DNA of 33,310 bases, from NCBI GenBank assembly GCA_929200255.1, contig CAKMYZ010000027.1:1-33310 (forward strand), in the 5' to 3' direction. Shown here piece after piece: positions 16,026-23,632 of this stretch (positions are counted from its first letter, which is position 1; every line of letters starts with the position of its first letter). The notes below the pieces were generated by a model. It was not told the origin of the DNA. It did no database searches and saw nothing but the letters and a program-made list of their open reading frames with translations. A program made the translations under genes and the position numbers. The DNA is from an uncultured Alphaproteobacteria bacterium. GTDB taxonomy: Bacteria; Pseudomonadota; Alphaproteobacteria; Rhodobacterales; Rhodobacteraceae.

Positions 16026-16715
16026 ATGACTAACATACGGGCCGTGGATGCAAGCAAAGCACTTAAAGCGATTGCCGCCAAACTTTTCAGTGCTGGTGTG
16101 CTGAAGCCTGAAGGAAGATCTACGCTCTATCGCGTAGCAGAAGAGCTTAAACGTGGGAGACGTAGCCAGCAGTGGCGGCTTTTTGTCGATCGAAAAAATC
16201 CCATAGCCTTCAATTTTGGCGTGACATCAGATGGAAAAAAGGTCCTGCCACGTATCGACTACGCCGATATTCAGGTAAACCAAACCCACGCAGACCGGCC
16301 TCCTTTTGACAGTTTTGATCTTGCTGTTGTAATTGAAGATGAAAATGGAGACCCAAGTTCTCGTTGGCATCTTGATCAGGCAAATATGGTAAATGGCGTC
16401 GCGCAGACTGGGCCATTGTTTCATCTGCAGTTCGGGGGCAGGAATCATGATCAGGCACGGGCGTTAGATCATCCGATAAAAGAGCCTAGGTGGAACCATC
16501 CACCCATGGATTTGGCTCTCATGTGCGAAACGATTTTAGCCAATTTCTTTGAAGAAGAGTGGATGGTGCTTCGGGATGATCCGAGCTGGTGCAGCCACAT
16601 TTGTCTTTTCCAAAATCTTTGCTACGAAAATTACCTGGCGAAACTGCAGAACTGCTTAGGCAATCCCCGAGGGTCCACAATTCTCAAAGATGCATGGGCA
16701 TCGAACTGGGCATAA
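16026..16715 (+). CDS. Unknown third component of the GHKL-receiver operon, 229 aa
   Basis: Starts 9 nt after the receiver gene stop on the same strand. I recognise no family. An N-terminal helical part (about 1-60, including RSTLYRVAEELKRGRRSQQW) is followed by a beta-rich middle with several acidic residues (RIDYADIQV, FDLAVVIEDENGD), a His/Trp-rich stretch (about 118-165) and a C-terminal helical part with four Cys residues between 183 and 210. No standard nuclease motif is clear, although D/E-rich strands near 75-105 could be looked at for a degenerate PD-(D/E)xK core. It may be the effector of the system because the other two genes are signalling-type. It ends 23 nt from the convergent methyltransferase gene. 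Confidence 0.65.
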   Translation: MTNIRAVDASKALKAIAAKLFSAGVLKPEGRSTLYRVAEELKRGRRSQQWRLFVDRKNPIAFNFGVTSDGKKVLPRIDYADIQVNQTHADRPPFDSFDLAVVIEDENGDPSSRWHLDQANMVNGVAQTGPLFHLQFGGRNHDQARALDHPIKEPRWNHPPMDLALMCETILANFFEEEWMVLRDDPSWCSHICLFQNLCYENYLAKLQNCLGNPRGSTILKDAWASNWA

Positions 16716-16738
16716 GGCCCCGGCGCCAAGACTGAGTG

Positions 16739-18403
16739 CTATCTATGGCGATGGTCTCTCAATTGCTGTAGTCCCGAGCGCAGTATGGCTATAGATGACT
16801 TGGGGTCCGCGATTTCCAGTGCTTCAAATATCAGAACATCAGCAATCTGCCGCGCCTCATCTAAATTACCACCGCGCAAAATTCGGTCAATCTTCTTGAA
16901 AGCTGAGTTTATCTTGTTGTGGCTAACAACAGGTAGCAGCATCTCGATCTTTTCAGCTTCACGGGGCTCATGTTTTAGCGCCCCTGATCCATAGGAACGT
17001 CCGCAAGTCTCGGCGGAAATCTGAGAGAACGTGGATAGCAACGAGATGCAGATCAGCCGCCTTTGGTATCTGGCGAGGCCTTCATTGAAATAGACGCGGT
17101 GAATTGTATTGGTGCAGTTAATTTGAGCATCGTTCAAGACGAGGCGTGGGCCAAGATGATGCATAACCGGAAAGAATGCATCCGGAGGGGAATTGTCCTC
17201 AGTCAGGCACCAAATCCGGCGTTTCTTGAACGTCGAACAACGTTCTTTGGCATCAGCATCGTATCCGTCCAAGTAGGATTGCAACGGCACAGATTGCCCA
17301 TTTTGATCTGAGACACTGACAAGGTTGCCTCTTCCGCCGTTCGCCAAAAGCACGTCATGATCCTCTTGTTGGAAGCTCAAACCTTTGGCAAAGTGGAAGC
17401 GCGGCAGTATTTTACCCAATTCAGCCGCCCTTAGGTCTAATTCTTCGCGCCGCTGTTCATCCAAAACAAAGAAAGTGTTGTTTCCGGTTACGAGACCAAT
17501 TCGAACTTGAAGATGTTCTTTGAGTATCGAGCAGCTATCGTCGGTTCTTAGCTTTGTGAAAAGTGATTTTGGACCTGACGTCAGGCTATCTAGAACGGAT
17601 GACCCGCAACTTGCAGATACATTAAGCTGACCATCTGACCAATTTCGTATCGCTGGCCCCAAGTCTTTGACTCCGTCACATTGAACCAGTTGTATGTCCG
17701 ACGAGACACCTACCTTATCATCCGCCAACTTATCCTTGGCGAGGAGAACAACTGTTTTCTCCTCAGTTCCTTCCAATAGAAACTGACGTTCCTTCAGCTC
17801 AAATGCGCATACGTCATCAAAATTTCGGCGAACAAATTTACGCAATTTTTCAGAGTAATTTGCATAGAGGAAGCTGCTTGGAAGTACCCATGCCATTCTA
17901 CCATCACTGGCAACACGGGCGACAGATATTGCGACAAAATAGGCCCAAAGACTGGCTCTTCGTTCGAGTTCAAGGTCTTGACCGACGAGCGACCTAAGGA
18001 CTTGTTCTCGTTGTTCAGTGTCTATTTTGCGATAGGGTAGATACGGAGGATTACCCACAATTGTGTCAAACTTTTGGGGCCACGAAGATGGAAAACTCAG
18101 ATCTAAGAAATCGCCCTCATGAAAATTTTCAAGATCTATCGGTTGCTCGAACAAATCAGAAAGATGGGAAAATGCTGTTGGATCAATGTCACATCCGTAG
18201 ATCTGACTGGGTGCTACATTGGAGCCAATCGAAATCAATCGATCTCTTGCAGAGCGCAAGAAACCACACCCGCCGAAGCTAGGCTCAAGAACGGTCACAT
18301 TGGGAGAGACGATAGCCCAAGCGCAAATCAGGTCCGTGAGGCCTTGGTGCGTATAAAATGCCCCAAGTTCTTTCTTACGGTTGGCTTCAATTCTTAACGG
18401 CAA
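16739..18403 (-). CDS. N6-adenine DNA methyltransferase with specificity region
   Basis: A 554-residue amino-methyltransferase of the TaqI/Eco57I type. Motif X/I: LGAFYTHQGL near 12-21, then VLEPSFGGCGFL near 38-49 for S-adenosylmethionine binding. Motif IV is NPPYLPY near 118-124, the adenine-N6 signature. The C-terminal ~300 residues look like a target-recognition domain, so it can methylate by itself. The start is TTG 18401-18403 with AAAGGT 7 nt upstream. No adjacent restriction enzyme is recognisable; the only partner candidates are the convergent GHKL-receiver-unknown genes. It could be a solitary methylase, the self-marking half of a defence system, or an Eco57I-like enzyme that lost its nuclease; the N-terminus shows no nuclease extension. 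Confidence 0.85.
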   Translation of the reverse strand: MPLRIEANRKKELGAFYTHQGLTDLICAWAIVSPNVTVLEPSFGGCGFLRSARDRLISIGSNVAPSQIYGCDIDPTAFSHLSDLFEQPIDLENFHEGDFLDLSFPSSWPQKFDTIVGNPPYLPYRKIDTEQREQVLRSLVGQDLELERRASLWAYFVAISVARVASDGRMAWVLPSSFLYANYSEKLRKFVRRNFDDVCAFELKERQFLLEGTEEKTVVLLAKDKLADDKVGVSSDIQLVQCDGVKDLGPAIRNWSDGQLNVSASCGSSVLDSLTSGPKSLFTKLRTDDSCSILKEHLQVRIGLVTGNNTFFVLDEQRREELDLRAAELGKILPRFHFAKGLSFQQEDHDVLLANGGRGNLVSVSDQNGQSVPLQSYLDGYDADAKERCSTFKKRRIWCLTEDNSPPDAFFPVMHHLGPRLVLNDAQINCTNTIHRVYFNEGLARYQRRLICISLLSTFSQISAETCGRSYGSGALKHEPREAEKIEMLLPVVSHNKINSAFKKIDRILRGGNLDEARQIADVLIFEALEIADPKSSIAILRSGLQQLRDHRHR

Positions 18404-18710
18404 ATTTTTACCTTTTTCAGCAGCTTTCTAGCCTGATTTGAGCTCGGAAGGAAGCAAAGCCCTCGCACCTTATTGCATTCAACAGAGACACCGCCAACGC
18501 TAATTTTGGGAGGAGGCCTCAACCACCAGCTTTACCTCCACCTAGAGGAACGGTTCCGCTTTTGAATCTCTAGAACGCCCTCTTGTTTGTTGGCGGCTCA
18601 TCTAAGTTGAGCGCAAGGACCGGAATGGGATGAACCTCTGATTGCCAACAAAAAAGGACAAAAGTCTGTCGCAAAGGAACGATCAGATGTCATTCGTCAC
18701 GTCAAAAGAA
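18404..18710. other. Intergenic region left of the attachment site
   Basis: About 300 nt with no supported gene, between the methyltransferase start and the left att repeat. It must hold the methyltransferase promoter on the minus strand. I see no second tRNA fragment here that would mark an older island boundary. Confidence 0.6.
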
Positions 18711-18761
18711 AAAATGGTGAGCCGTGATGGGTTCGAACCATCGACCTACTGATTAAAAGTC
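18711..18761. repeat. Left attachment site (partial tRNA-Lys copy)
   Basis: 51 bp identical to 33252-33302. It carries the T arm, the variable region and part of the anticodon stem-loop, down to the CCA end (TGG at 18715-18717 on this strand). It lacks the 5' half of the tRNA, so it is not a functional tRNA but the duplicated crossover region. The repeats diverge immediately at both edges (G versus A right of 18761, A versus T left of 18711). Confidence 0.9.
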
Positions 18762-18886
18762 GGAATGGTGTGTTAGGGTTAGACCGGGATACATCGGGTA
18801 AGCATATATTTTTAAAGGTAAAATGCCGGTATTGAGCAGAAGATCGGTTGGGCCAATTCTGCTTAGGTCGTATTACATCGGGAACG

Positions 18887-18912
18887 AATGTCGCAGAGAT
18901 TGTTGCAGAGGT
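18887..18912. promoter_or_regulatory. Candidate integrase arm-type site, left
   Basis: AATGTCGCAGAGA at 18887-18899 followed by a second imperfect copy (TTGTTGCAGAGG) recurs at 33166-33188, just inside the right attachment repeat. A repeat at both ends of the element and outside the att core is what integrase arm sites look like. It overlaps a possible upstream integrase start at 18888, a further reason to prefer 18918 as start. Two ACATCGGG copies lie at 18791 and 18875. Confidence 0.5.
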
Positions 18913-18917
18913 CCGAT

Positions 18918-20060
18918 ATGCCAAATTTAGCAAACCTACGGTCGCGCCCAAAGATACAGGCCATTAAACCGTCGGGTAAAGAGACTAGCTTCTATCGCCA
19001 TCATGGCGACGCTCTAAAAGGCCTAAGGCTTGCGGTCGGTGTCCAAACAAAGACTTGGATTATGTCGAAACGGATCAACGGAAAAGTGCGTTCAATCACT
19101 GTTGGGCGCTGGCCGGAGATTGCTAATGGCGACGCGGCCATTGAGATTGCGCGCCAGAAAATAGACGAGCTTTCAACGGGGACAGATGCGAACGCAACGG
19201 GCGTCAAGACATTGATGGATGCCTTCGAAAGCCACGTTGAAAGATCGACAGCAAAGAAATCAACTACAGACGAATATCAGCGGCAAATTGAGTATCATCT
19301 CTCTGATCTATTTGCGAAGCCGATTGAAAATATCACGCTGCCAATGCTGGAAGACGCACTGAAAGGGATGTCGCCATCAACGGCATTGCATCTTGCGCAG
19401 ATTATTCGCATGGCCTTCAAGCGGGCGGCAACGCTGCGACGGTGTTTCGACGTCTCTGCGGACCTAAAGGTCATGCAGCGGCATCGGCCAGCCAGCCACA
19501 TCTTATTTGACCCAAACAAAGAATGGCCCGCGCTTGAACTGATTTTGGGAAGGCCAAACCTGATCCAAAGGACGGCTTGGCTAATGATGCTGTTCACGGG
19601 GTTTCGGTCCGAAGGCGCACGGTCGCTAACTTGGGATCAGATCAAATTAGATGCAAAAACAATCTCGCTCACTGAAATGAAGAACGGCATGAGCCGGACG
19701 TTTCCTATCGCAGACATCGTGGCTGAGGCGCTGACACGCCTTCCGCATCGCGAGGGGCATGTATTCATGTCACGGTCGAAAACAGGGCACATCGATCATA
19801 TGGGAGCGCTCTATGATGGCGACAAGAAATTGCTTCGCCAACATGACTGTCGCAGGCTGTTCACAACAGCGGCGCGGCGCGCCCGATTGCCGGAATATAT
19901 CATCGATGAGCTACGGGGCGACACTCCCAAGAAGGTTCAAGACATCTATGATCAGGGCTCGGCCAATCACGGGGATGCCAACCTCATCGCAAACCGAATA
20001 ATCGAGGAATGCGGATTAACACCTCAAGTAGTGGTTGATCAGATCAAACACCCCGACTAA
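18918..20060 (+). CDS. int: Tyrosine recombinase (integrase) for tRNA-Lys
   Basis: A phage-type tyrosine integrase of 380 residues from the ATG at 18918 (an in-frame ATG at 18888 adds ten residues but lies in the arm-site repeat). An N-terminal arm-binding part (SFYRHHGDALKGLRLAVGV...RSITVGRWPE) has the DUF4102-like look of P4-family integrases; a core-binding helical domain (about 95-175) follows. Catalytic residues in the 380-aa numbering are R230 (GFRSEGA), K255, H309-x2-R312 (HDCRRLF) and Y344 (DIYDQGS). It acts on the 51-bp att repeats. It is the first gene of the element, reading inward, with about 155 nt to the left repeat for its promoter. Confidence 0.9.
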   Translation: MPNLANLRSRPKIQAIKPSGKETSFYRHHGDALKGLRLAVGVQTKTWIMSKRINGKVRSITVGRWPEIANGDAAIEIARQKIDELSTGTDANATGVKTLMDAFESHVERSTAKKSTTDEYQRQIEYHLSDLFAKPIENITLPMLEDALKGMSPSTALHLAQIIRMAFKRAATLRRCFDVSADLKVMQRHRPASHILFDPNKEWPALELILGRPNLIQRTAWLMMLFTGFRSEGARSLTWDQIKLDAKTISLTEMKNGMSRTFPIADIVAEALTRLPHREGHVFMSRSKTGHIDHMGALYDGDKKLLRQHDCRRLFTTAARRARLPEYIIDELRGDTPKKVQDIYDQGSANHGDANLIANRIIEECGLTPQVVVDQIKHPD

Positions 20061-20213
20061 ATGTCGTGATGCATCAGGGCGGGCATCCGCATTAATCACT
20101 TGGTGTGGCCATATCGACGGGACAGGACGCTGGCTACCTTCCGTCATGAGGGAATTAAGCCAGCAGTAGCAACGGAAACCTGCGTCTAATCGTACTATAG
20201 ATTGGAGACCGTT

Positions 20214-20468
20214 GTGAACGATCTTGAATTAGAAATACGTGCGCTTCGCGAGGACGTGAAAGCCTTGGCCGCACAACTTAATGGCGTTACGACGCCGAAA
20301 CTGATGAACACGGCGCAGTGCGCGGCGTTTCTCGGGAAGTCACCAGATATTTTGTATGAATGGCGACGCGATCGTAAGGGACCACCGTTCCTGCATCTGT
20401 CCGCGCGCTCAATCATGTATGACCGAGATACGGTCATCGCATGGGCAAATTCACACGAAATAAAGTAA
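20214..20468 (+). CDS. AlpA/Xis-like helix-turn-helix protein
   Basis: A short DNA-binding protein with a MerR-like winged helix of the HTH_17 type: MNTAQCAAFLGKSPDILYEWRRDRKGPPFLHL, then RSIMYDRDTVIAWANSHE. This 'A.FLG.S...L..WR..GKGPPF' pattern is the AlpA/excisionase family seen beside P4-type integrases. It likely assists excision or switches on the downstream replication genes. The first ~25 residues form an acidic, coiled-coil-like helix not present in the shortest family members. The start is GTG 20214, with GGAG 6 nt upstream, not the TTG at 20202. Confidence 0.85.
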   Translation: MNDLELEIRALREDVKALAAQLNGVTTPKLMNTAQCAAFLGKSPDILYEWRRDRKGPPFLHLSARSIMYDRDTVIAWANSHEIK

Positions 20469-20469
20469 A

Positions 20470-20503
20470 CGAGGCGCGAGTGTCACTACTCACTCACGCC
20501 TCG
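20470..20503. terminator. Strong hairpin after the AlpA-like gene
   Basis: CGAGGCGCGAGTG (20470-20482) pairs with CACTCACGCCTCG (20491-20503) with one C-A mismatch and an 8-nt loop, 2 nt after the stop at 20468. No U-tract follows, so it may act as an mRNA 3' stabiliser or partial terminator between int/alpA and the replication gene. Confidence 0.5.
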
Positions 20504-20530
20504 GATCACATCACGACAATCGGAAAATTG

Positions 20531-20548
20531 ATGGCTATTTATAGCCAT
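20531..20548. promoter_or_regulatory. Palindrome upstream of the primase-helicase gene
   Basis: ATGGCTA-TTTA-TAGCCAT is a perfect 7+7 repeat about 65 nt before the primase start. It is well placed for an operator on the replication promoter; the AlpA-like protein is one candidate ligand. Confidence 0.4.
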
Positions 20549-20612
20549 TTGTCATGGTGCTGAAAACCGCGGATTGAGGTGACACCTGCGTCTGTTCAAA
20601 GGAATGGACGAA

Positions 20613-22940
20613 ATGGAAGAATTCACAAACGAAGAGAACGCTGGTGCGCTTTTCTTGAAGCTTTTCGATGGCAATCAAGACCGCCACATCAGAGTGGTGC
20701 CAAACGGTACACGAAACGACAAAGGCAAAACGGGCGCCAATTATAAAAAGGTTGATGGTCCAATAACACCAGCAATGGCTTGGGATCACTTGCAAGCCAA
20801 ACAGTCATACGGTTTGTCACCGGTCAAGTCAGACAGCACATGCGCATATGGCGTGCTTGATTTCGACATCTACAATATGGCCGAAGATGATGTGATTGAG
20901 GCTGCAAGACGGATGCGCTGCCCGTCTGTCGCCTTTCGAACTAAATCGAAGGGATTGCACATTGTAGTCTTTCCTACTGAGCCAGTTTCAGCAAAGCAAA
21001 TGCATGACTTTCTAGTGGCCAAGCGTCGCAACATGCCAAAAGCTTGGCATAAAGATATCGAGGTATTTCCGAAAGCATCACAGAAAATCATTGGCCCCGA
21101 TGATGATCCTACTTCGGTAAATTTGCCCATGCGTGGTCAACAACGACCGATTGCGTGGTACATTGATGAAAGCGGCGCAAAGCATTCATGGGATCACGAA
21201 GACGCGCTATCGTTGATTATTCACTTCGATGAGAACTGTCGCATCGACAAGCAGCTTCTCATCGATATGGCGAGCGCTGAACCGGACATTGATGCATCAG
21301 ATATCGGTTACAGGGTGCCTGATGACCCTGCGGGACGTGACGACTTACTGATGCGCATTGCGAGGTCAATGCAAGCGCGTGGTTGGACCGACTCTGACAT
21401 GAAGAGCGAACTGTATCGTCTAAACAACGAGGCTGAAAAGTTTCATGAACTATTCGCCAAGCGCAAAGGCGATAAGGACTCTGGGCCTCTAAAGAATGCT
21501 GACATTGAGCGAATTTGGAATGGCGCAATCAAGCTCGAAAAGGGTTCACCAGCGCAAACTAACTACCGGGTTGTCGAAAAGTTCAATCGCGATTGGGCGG
21601 TGATCGATATCGACGGCAAGATCGAATATGTGCGCAAGTCGGCAGATCACTTCGTGACCTATTCAAAACACGACATGCTGGATAAGACGGCAATGCACAC
21701 CATTCGAATGGGCAAATTCACGGTGCCGATAGCGAAACTCTGGTTGGCGGACATTGACCGTGACGAGTTCGAAGGCGTGGTGTGTGAACCCGACGACTAT
21801 GGGGGCCGTGGTTACAACGTCTTCCGTGGTTTTCGCGTGTCGCCATTAGCTGGCGATGTTGCGCCGTTCACCGATTACATTGAGAACGTCCTATGTAATG
21901 GCGACACGGCTTTGGCACACTGGGTTACAATGTGGTTGGCAGATGCAATGCAACGACCGACTGAACCATCTACGCCGACAGCAATAGCGTTGCGCGGACC
22001 ACAGGGCGCAGGCAAGTCATTTCTGCAAGAGCAAATCTTAGCACGTATACTTGACCCGCGATCAATGCATGTCGTCACTGAATCCAAGCGTTTGTTCAGC
22101 CAGTTCAATCGCGATCTGTTTGGCTGCACTTTCATCGCCTGCGAAGAGTCGATTTTTCATGGTTCGAAGCAGGATGCTGATGCGCTGAAAAATCTAATCA
22201 CGTCAAAGGAATGGACATACGAACAAAAACACAAGGCACCATTTCGCGGCAAGAACGTGCATCGGTTGATCGCCACGACGAACAACAAGCAAGCAGTGCA
22301 TGTTGAACGTGATGACAGGCGCTGGACGATTATTGAAGTCAAACAGCCCTATGATCTAATGACCGATGACGGCAAATCGCAGGCATTCACATTTTGGAAA
22401 CCATACTATGACTTCGTAAAGTCGGATGGCGGGCCGTCAGCGATACTACATTATCTGCTACATTTTCCGGTCGTTCATGAAACGCTTACGTTTCCATACG
22501 GCACAGATGCAAAGTCAGAAGACAAGCTGCGCTCTGATCCTGTACTGGCCGTGCTTCACCAAATCGCGGAAGACGGTGTTGTGCCGGATGACACCAAAGG
22601 ATGCGGCATCATATCGATCAAAACGTTGACGCGGGAGGTACAGAAGCGTCCGGGTGGTCGATACATGTCGCCAGAGGACGTCTATGGGCGTGTCGATGAT
22701 TTGGTTCCGTTTGCAAGGAGCGTTCGTAGTGCGTTTCATGTAACTGATGTCCACAAAGCGCAGACACAGGATGCAGGTTTCGTAGTGCGTGCGCTGGGAG
22801 AAAGCCGTCAGCGCGGTCGTGATCTGGGTCCACTGGATCAATTCCGTGGACACATCAGCACGCTGACAGCGGGTGACTACGGTGAAGATGCGGAATGGAG
22901 GCCGTGGGAGCCGCCAGATGAGGCTCTTTCGCCTTACTAA
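20613..22940 (+). CDS. AEP primase-SF3 helicase fusion (replication protein)
   Basis: About 775 residues. The N-terminal primase domain carries the archaeo-eukaryotic primase signature: LDFDIY (D86-x-D88, counting from the ATG at 20604), SKGLH (H119) and DIEVFPK (E153), and looks most like primases of the TOTE/NrS-1 type. A helical linker (about 230-310) follows. The C-terminal part is a superfamily-3 helicase of the DUF5906/D5 type: Walker A GPQGAGKS at 465-472, an ACEE Walker B, then ALKNLITSKEW and ATTNNKQAVHVERDDRRW (sensor and arginine finger). Such fusions prime and unwind at a specific origin and allow autonomous replication. I chose ATG 20613 because AAGGA then lies 9 nt upstream; ATG 20604 touches the same AAGGA. 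The origin-like repeats start just after its stop. Confidence 0.88.
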   Translation: MEEFTNEENAGALFLKLFDGNQDRHIRVVPNGTRNDKGKTGANYKKVDGPITPAMAWDHLQAKQSYGLSPVKSDSTCAYGVLDFDIYNMAEDDVIEAARRMRCPSVAFRTKSKGLHIVVFPTEPVSAKQMHDFLVAKRRNMPKAWHKDIEVFPKASQKIIGPDDDPTSVNLPMRGQQRPIAWYIDESGAKHSWDHEDALSLIIHFDENCRIDKQLLIDMASAEPDIDASDIGYRVPDDPAGRDDLLMRIARSMQARGWTDSDMKSELYRLNNEAEKFHELFAKRKGDKDSGPLKNADIERIWNGAIKLEKGSPAQTNYRVVEKFNRDWAVIDIDGKIEYVRKSADHFVTYSKHDMLDKTAMHTIRMGKFTVPIAKLWLADIDRDEFEGVVCEPDDYGGRGYNVFRGFRVSPLAGDVAPFTDYIENVLCNGDTALAHWVTMWLADAMQRPTEPSTPTAIALRGPQGAGKSFLQEQILARILDPRSMHVVTESKRLFSQFNRDLFGCTFIACEESIFHGSKQDADALKNLITSKEWTYEQKHKAPFRGKNVHRLIATTNNKQAVHVERDDRRWTIIEVKQPYDLMTDDGKSQAFTFWKPYYDFVKSDGGPSAILHYLLHFPVVHETLTFPYGTDAKSEDKLRSDPVLAVLHQIAEDGVVPDDTKGCGIISIKTLTREVQKRPGGRYMSPEDVYGRVDDLVPFARSVRSAFHVTDVHKAQTQDAGFVVRALGESRQRGRDLGPLDQFRGHISTLTAGDYGEDAEWRPWEPPDEALSPY

Positions 22941-23214
22941 CGTGTCAGGGTTGGGGAAACGTGTCGGGTGTGTTGCTAATGGCGACACACCCGTTTTTGT
23001 TGTGAACCAAGCGGTTAGAAGTCAGCGTGTCGGGTGTGTCAGTTGTGCGGGGGGAAATTTTTACGGCTGTGCCCACGTGTGTTCCAAAAGCAGGACGCAT
23101 GTTCTCTAATATAATATTTTTGATATGACACAACTGACACAGCCGACACAGCGCCTTTAGAAACAAGAGGTTAAGGTCGTGTCACCCCCTTGGTCACGTG
23201 TCACGCCCCGACAC
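22941..23214. other. Candidate replication origin with GTGTC(A/G) iterons
   Basis: At least ten copies of the hexamer GTGTCA/GTGTCG occur on both strands in this stretch: 22942, 22961, 23027, 23036, 23179 and 23198 forward, and 23126, 23135, 23144 and 23209 reverse. A 21-nt inverted repeat with one central mismatch (23027-23047 and 23129-23149) flanks an AT-rich core (23105-23125, with AATATAATATTTTTGATAT). Multiple iterons on both sides of an easily melted core, directly after a primase-helicase gene, match the ori layout of P4-like satellites and NrS-1-type replicons. It overlaps the terminator of the primase transcript. Confidence 0.65.
22965..22998 (+). terminator. Terminator of the primase-helicase gene
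   Basis: CGGGTGTGTTGC (22965-22976) pairs with GCGACACACCCG (22982-22993) with one G-U pair and a 5-nt loop, followed directly by TTTTT. It lies 25 nt after the primase stop. The stem reuses the iteron sequence of the neighbouring origin, so replication protein binding and termination may compete. Confidence 0.75.
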
Positions 23215-23632
23215 GCAAGCTTTTGATATCGCCAGCAGTTGGCCGCACCACCGTCGCGTTCTCTGCAAGGCATTGTTCGTACCACAATAAATTGCGGTCT
23301 AAACCGTGACCAATTGATACAAGATCAGTCTGTCTTGGGCCGTAACCAACGAAAACCAATACAGAAATTCTGTTGCGATGTTGCAGAAGCCCTTAGTTTC
23401 TACAACATTCGCGCCAGATCTGACTAAAATCTGATTAATGTGCTGAATCTGTTAGGCGCAACTGTCTACGGCAAGGAGAACATGCAAATCCATTGCGCCA
23501 ACCGCGCAATTCTGACCGATGTTATGCTAAGCGTGTGCGCAACCTATGAGGGGCTTGGCGGCGTTGCCCAAGGGCGAGTCCATTGATTTCAATTGTACCT
23601 CGTGGTTCACCTGATGAAATTAGAACAGATCA
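23215..23632. other. Non-coding stretch between origin and 2-TM gene
   Basis: About 420 nt with no gene I can support; possible short ORFs lack ribosome sites. It must contain the promoter for the downstream membrane protein gene. Confidence 0.5.

Noticed and set aside
16739..18403. Fused restriction-modification enzyme (Eco57I-type with nuclease)
   Set aside because: Methyltransferase motif I begins about 35 residues from the start, leaving no room for an N-terminal nuclease.
18711..18761. A second tRNA-Lys gene
   Set aside because: Only the 3' 47 bases of the tRNA are present; the 5' half is replaced by unrelated sequence, so it is an attachment-site duplicate.
22515..22988. 157-codon minus-strand ORF within the primase-helicase gene
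   Set aside because: It lies antisense to a clearly conserved helicase domain and has coding-shadow composition rich in Arg, Thr and His.
22941..23214. CRISPR array
   Set aside because: Repeats are short hexamers in both orientations with irregular spacing; this fits iterons, not repeat-spacer units.
23239..23427. Short plus-strand ORF of 62 codons after the origin region
   Set aside because: No ribosome site, no recognisable domain and unremarkable composition.
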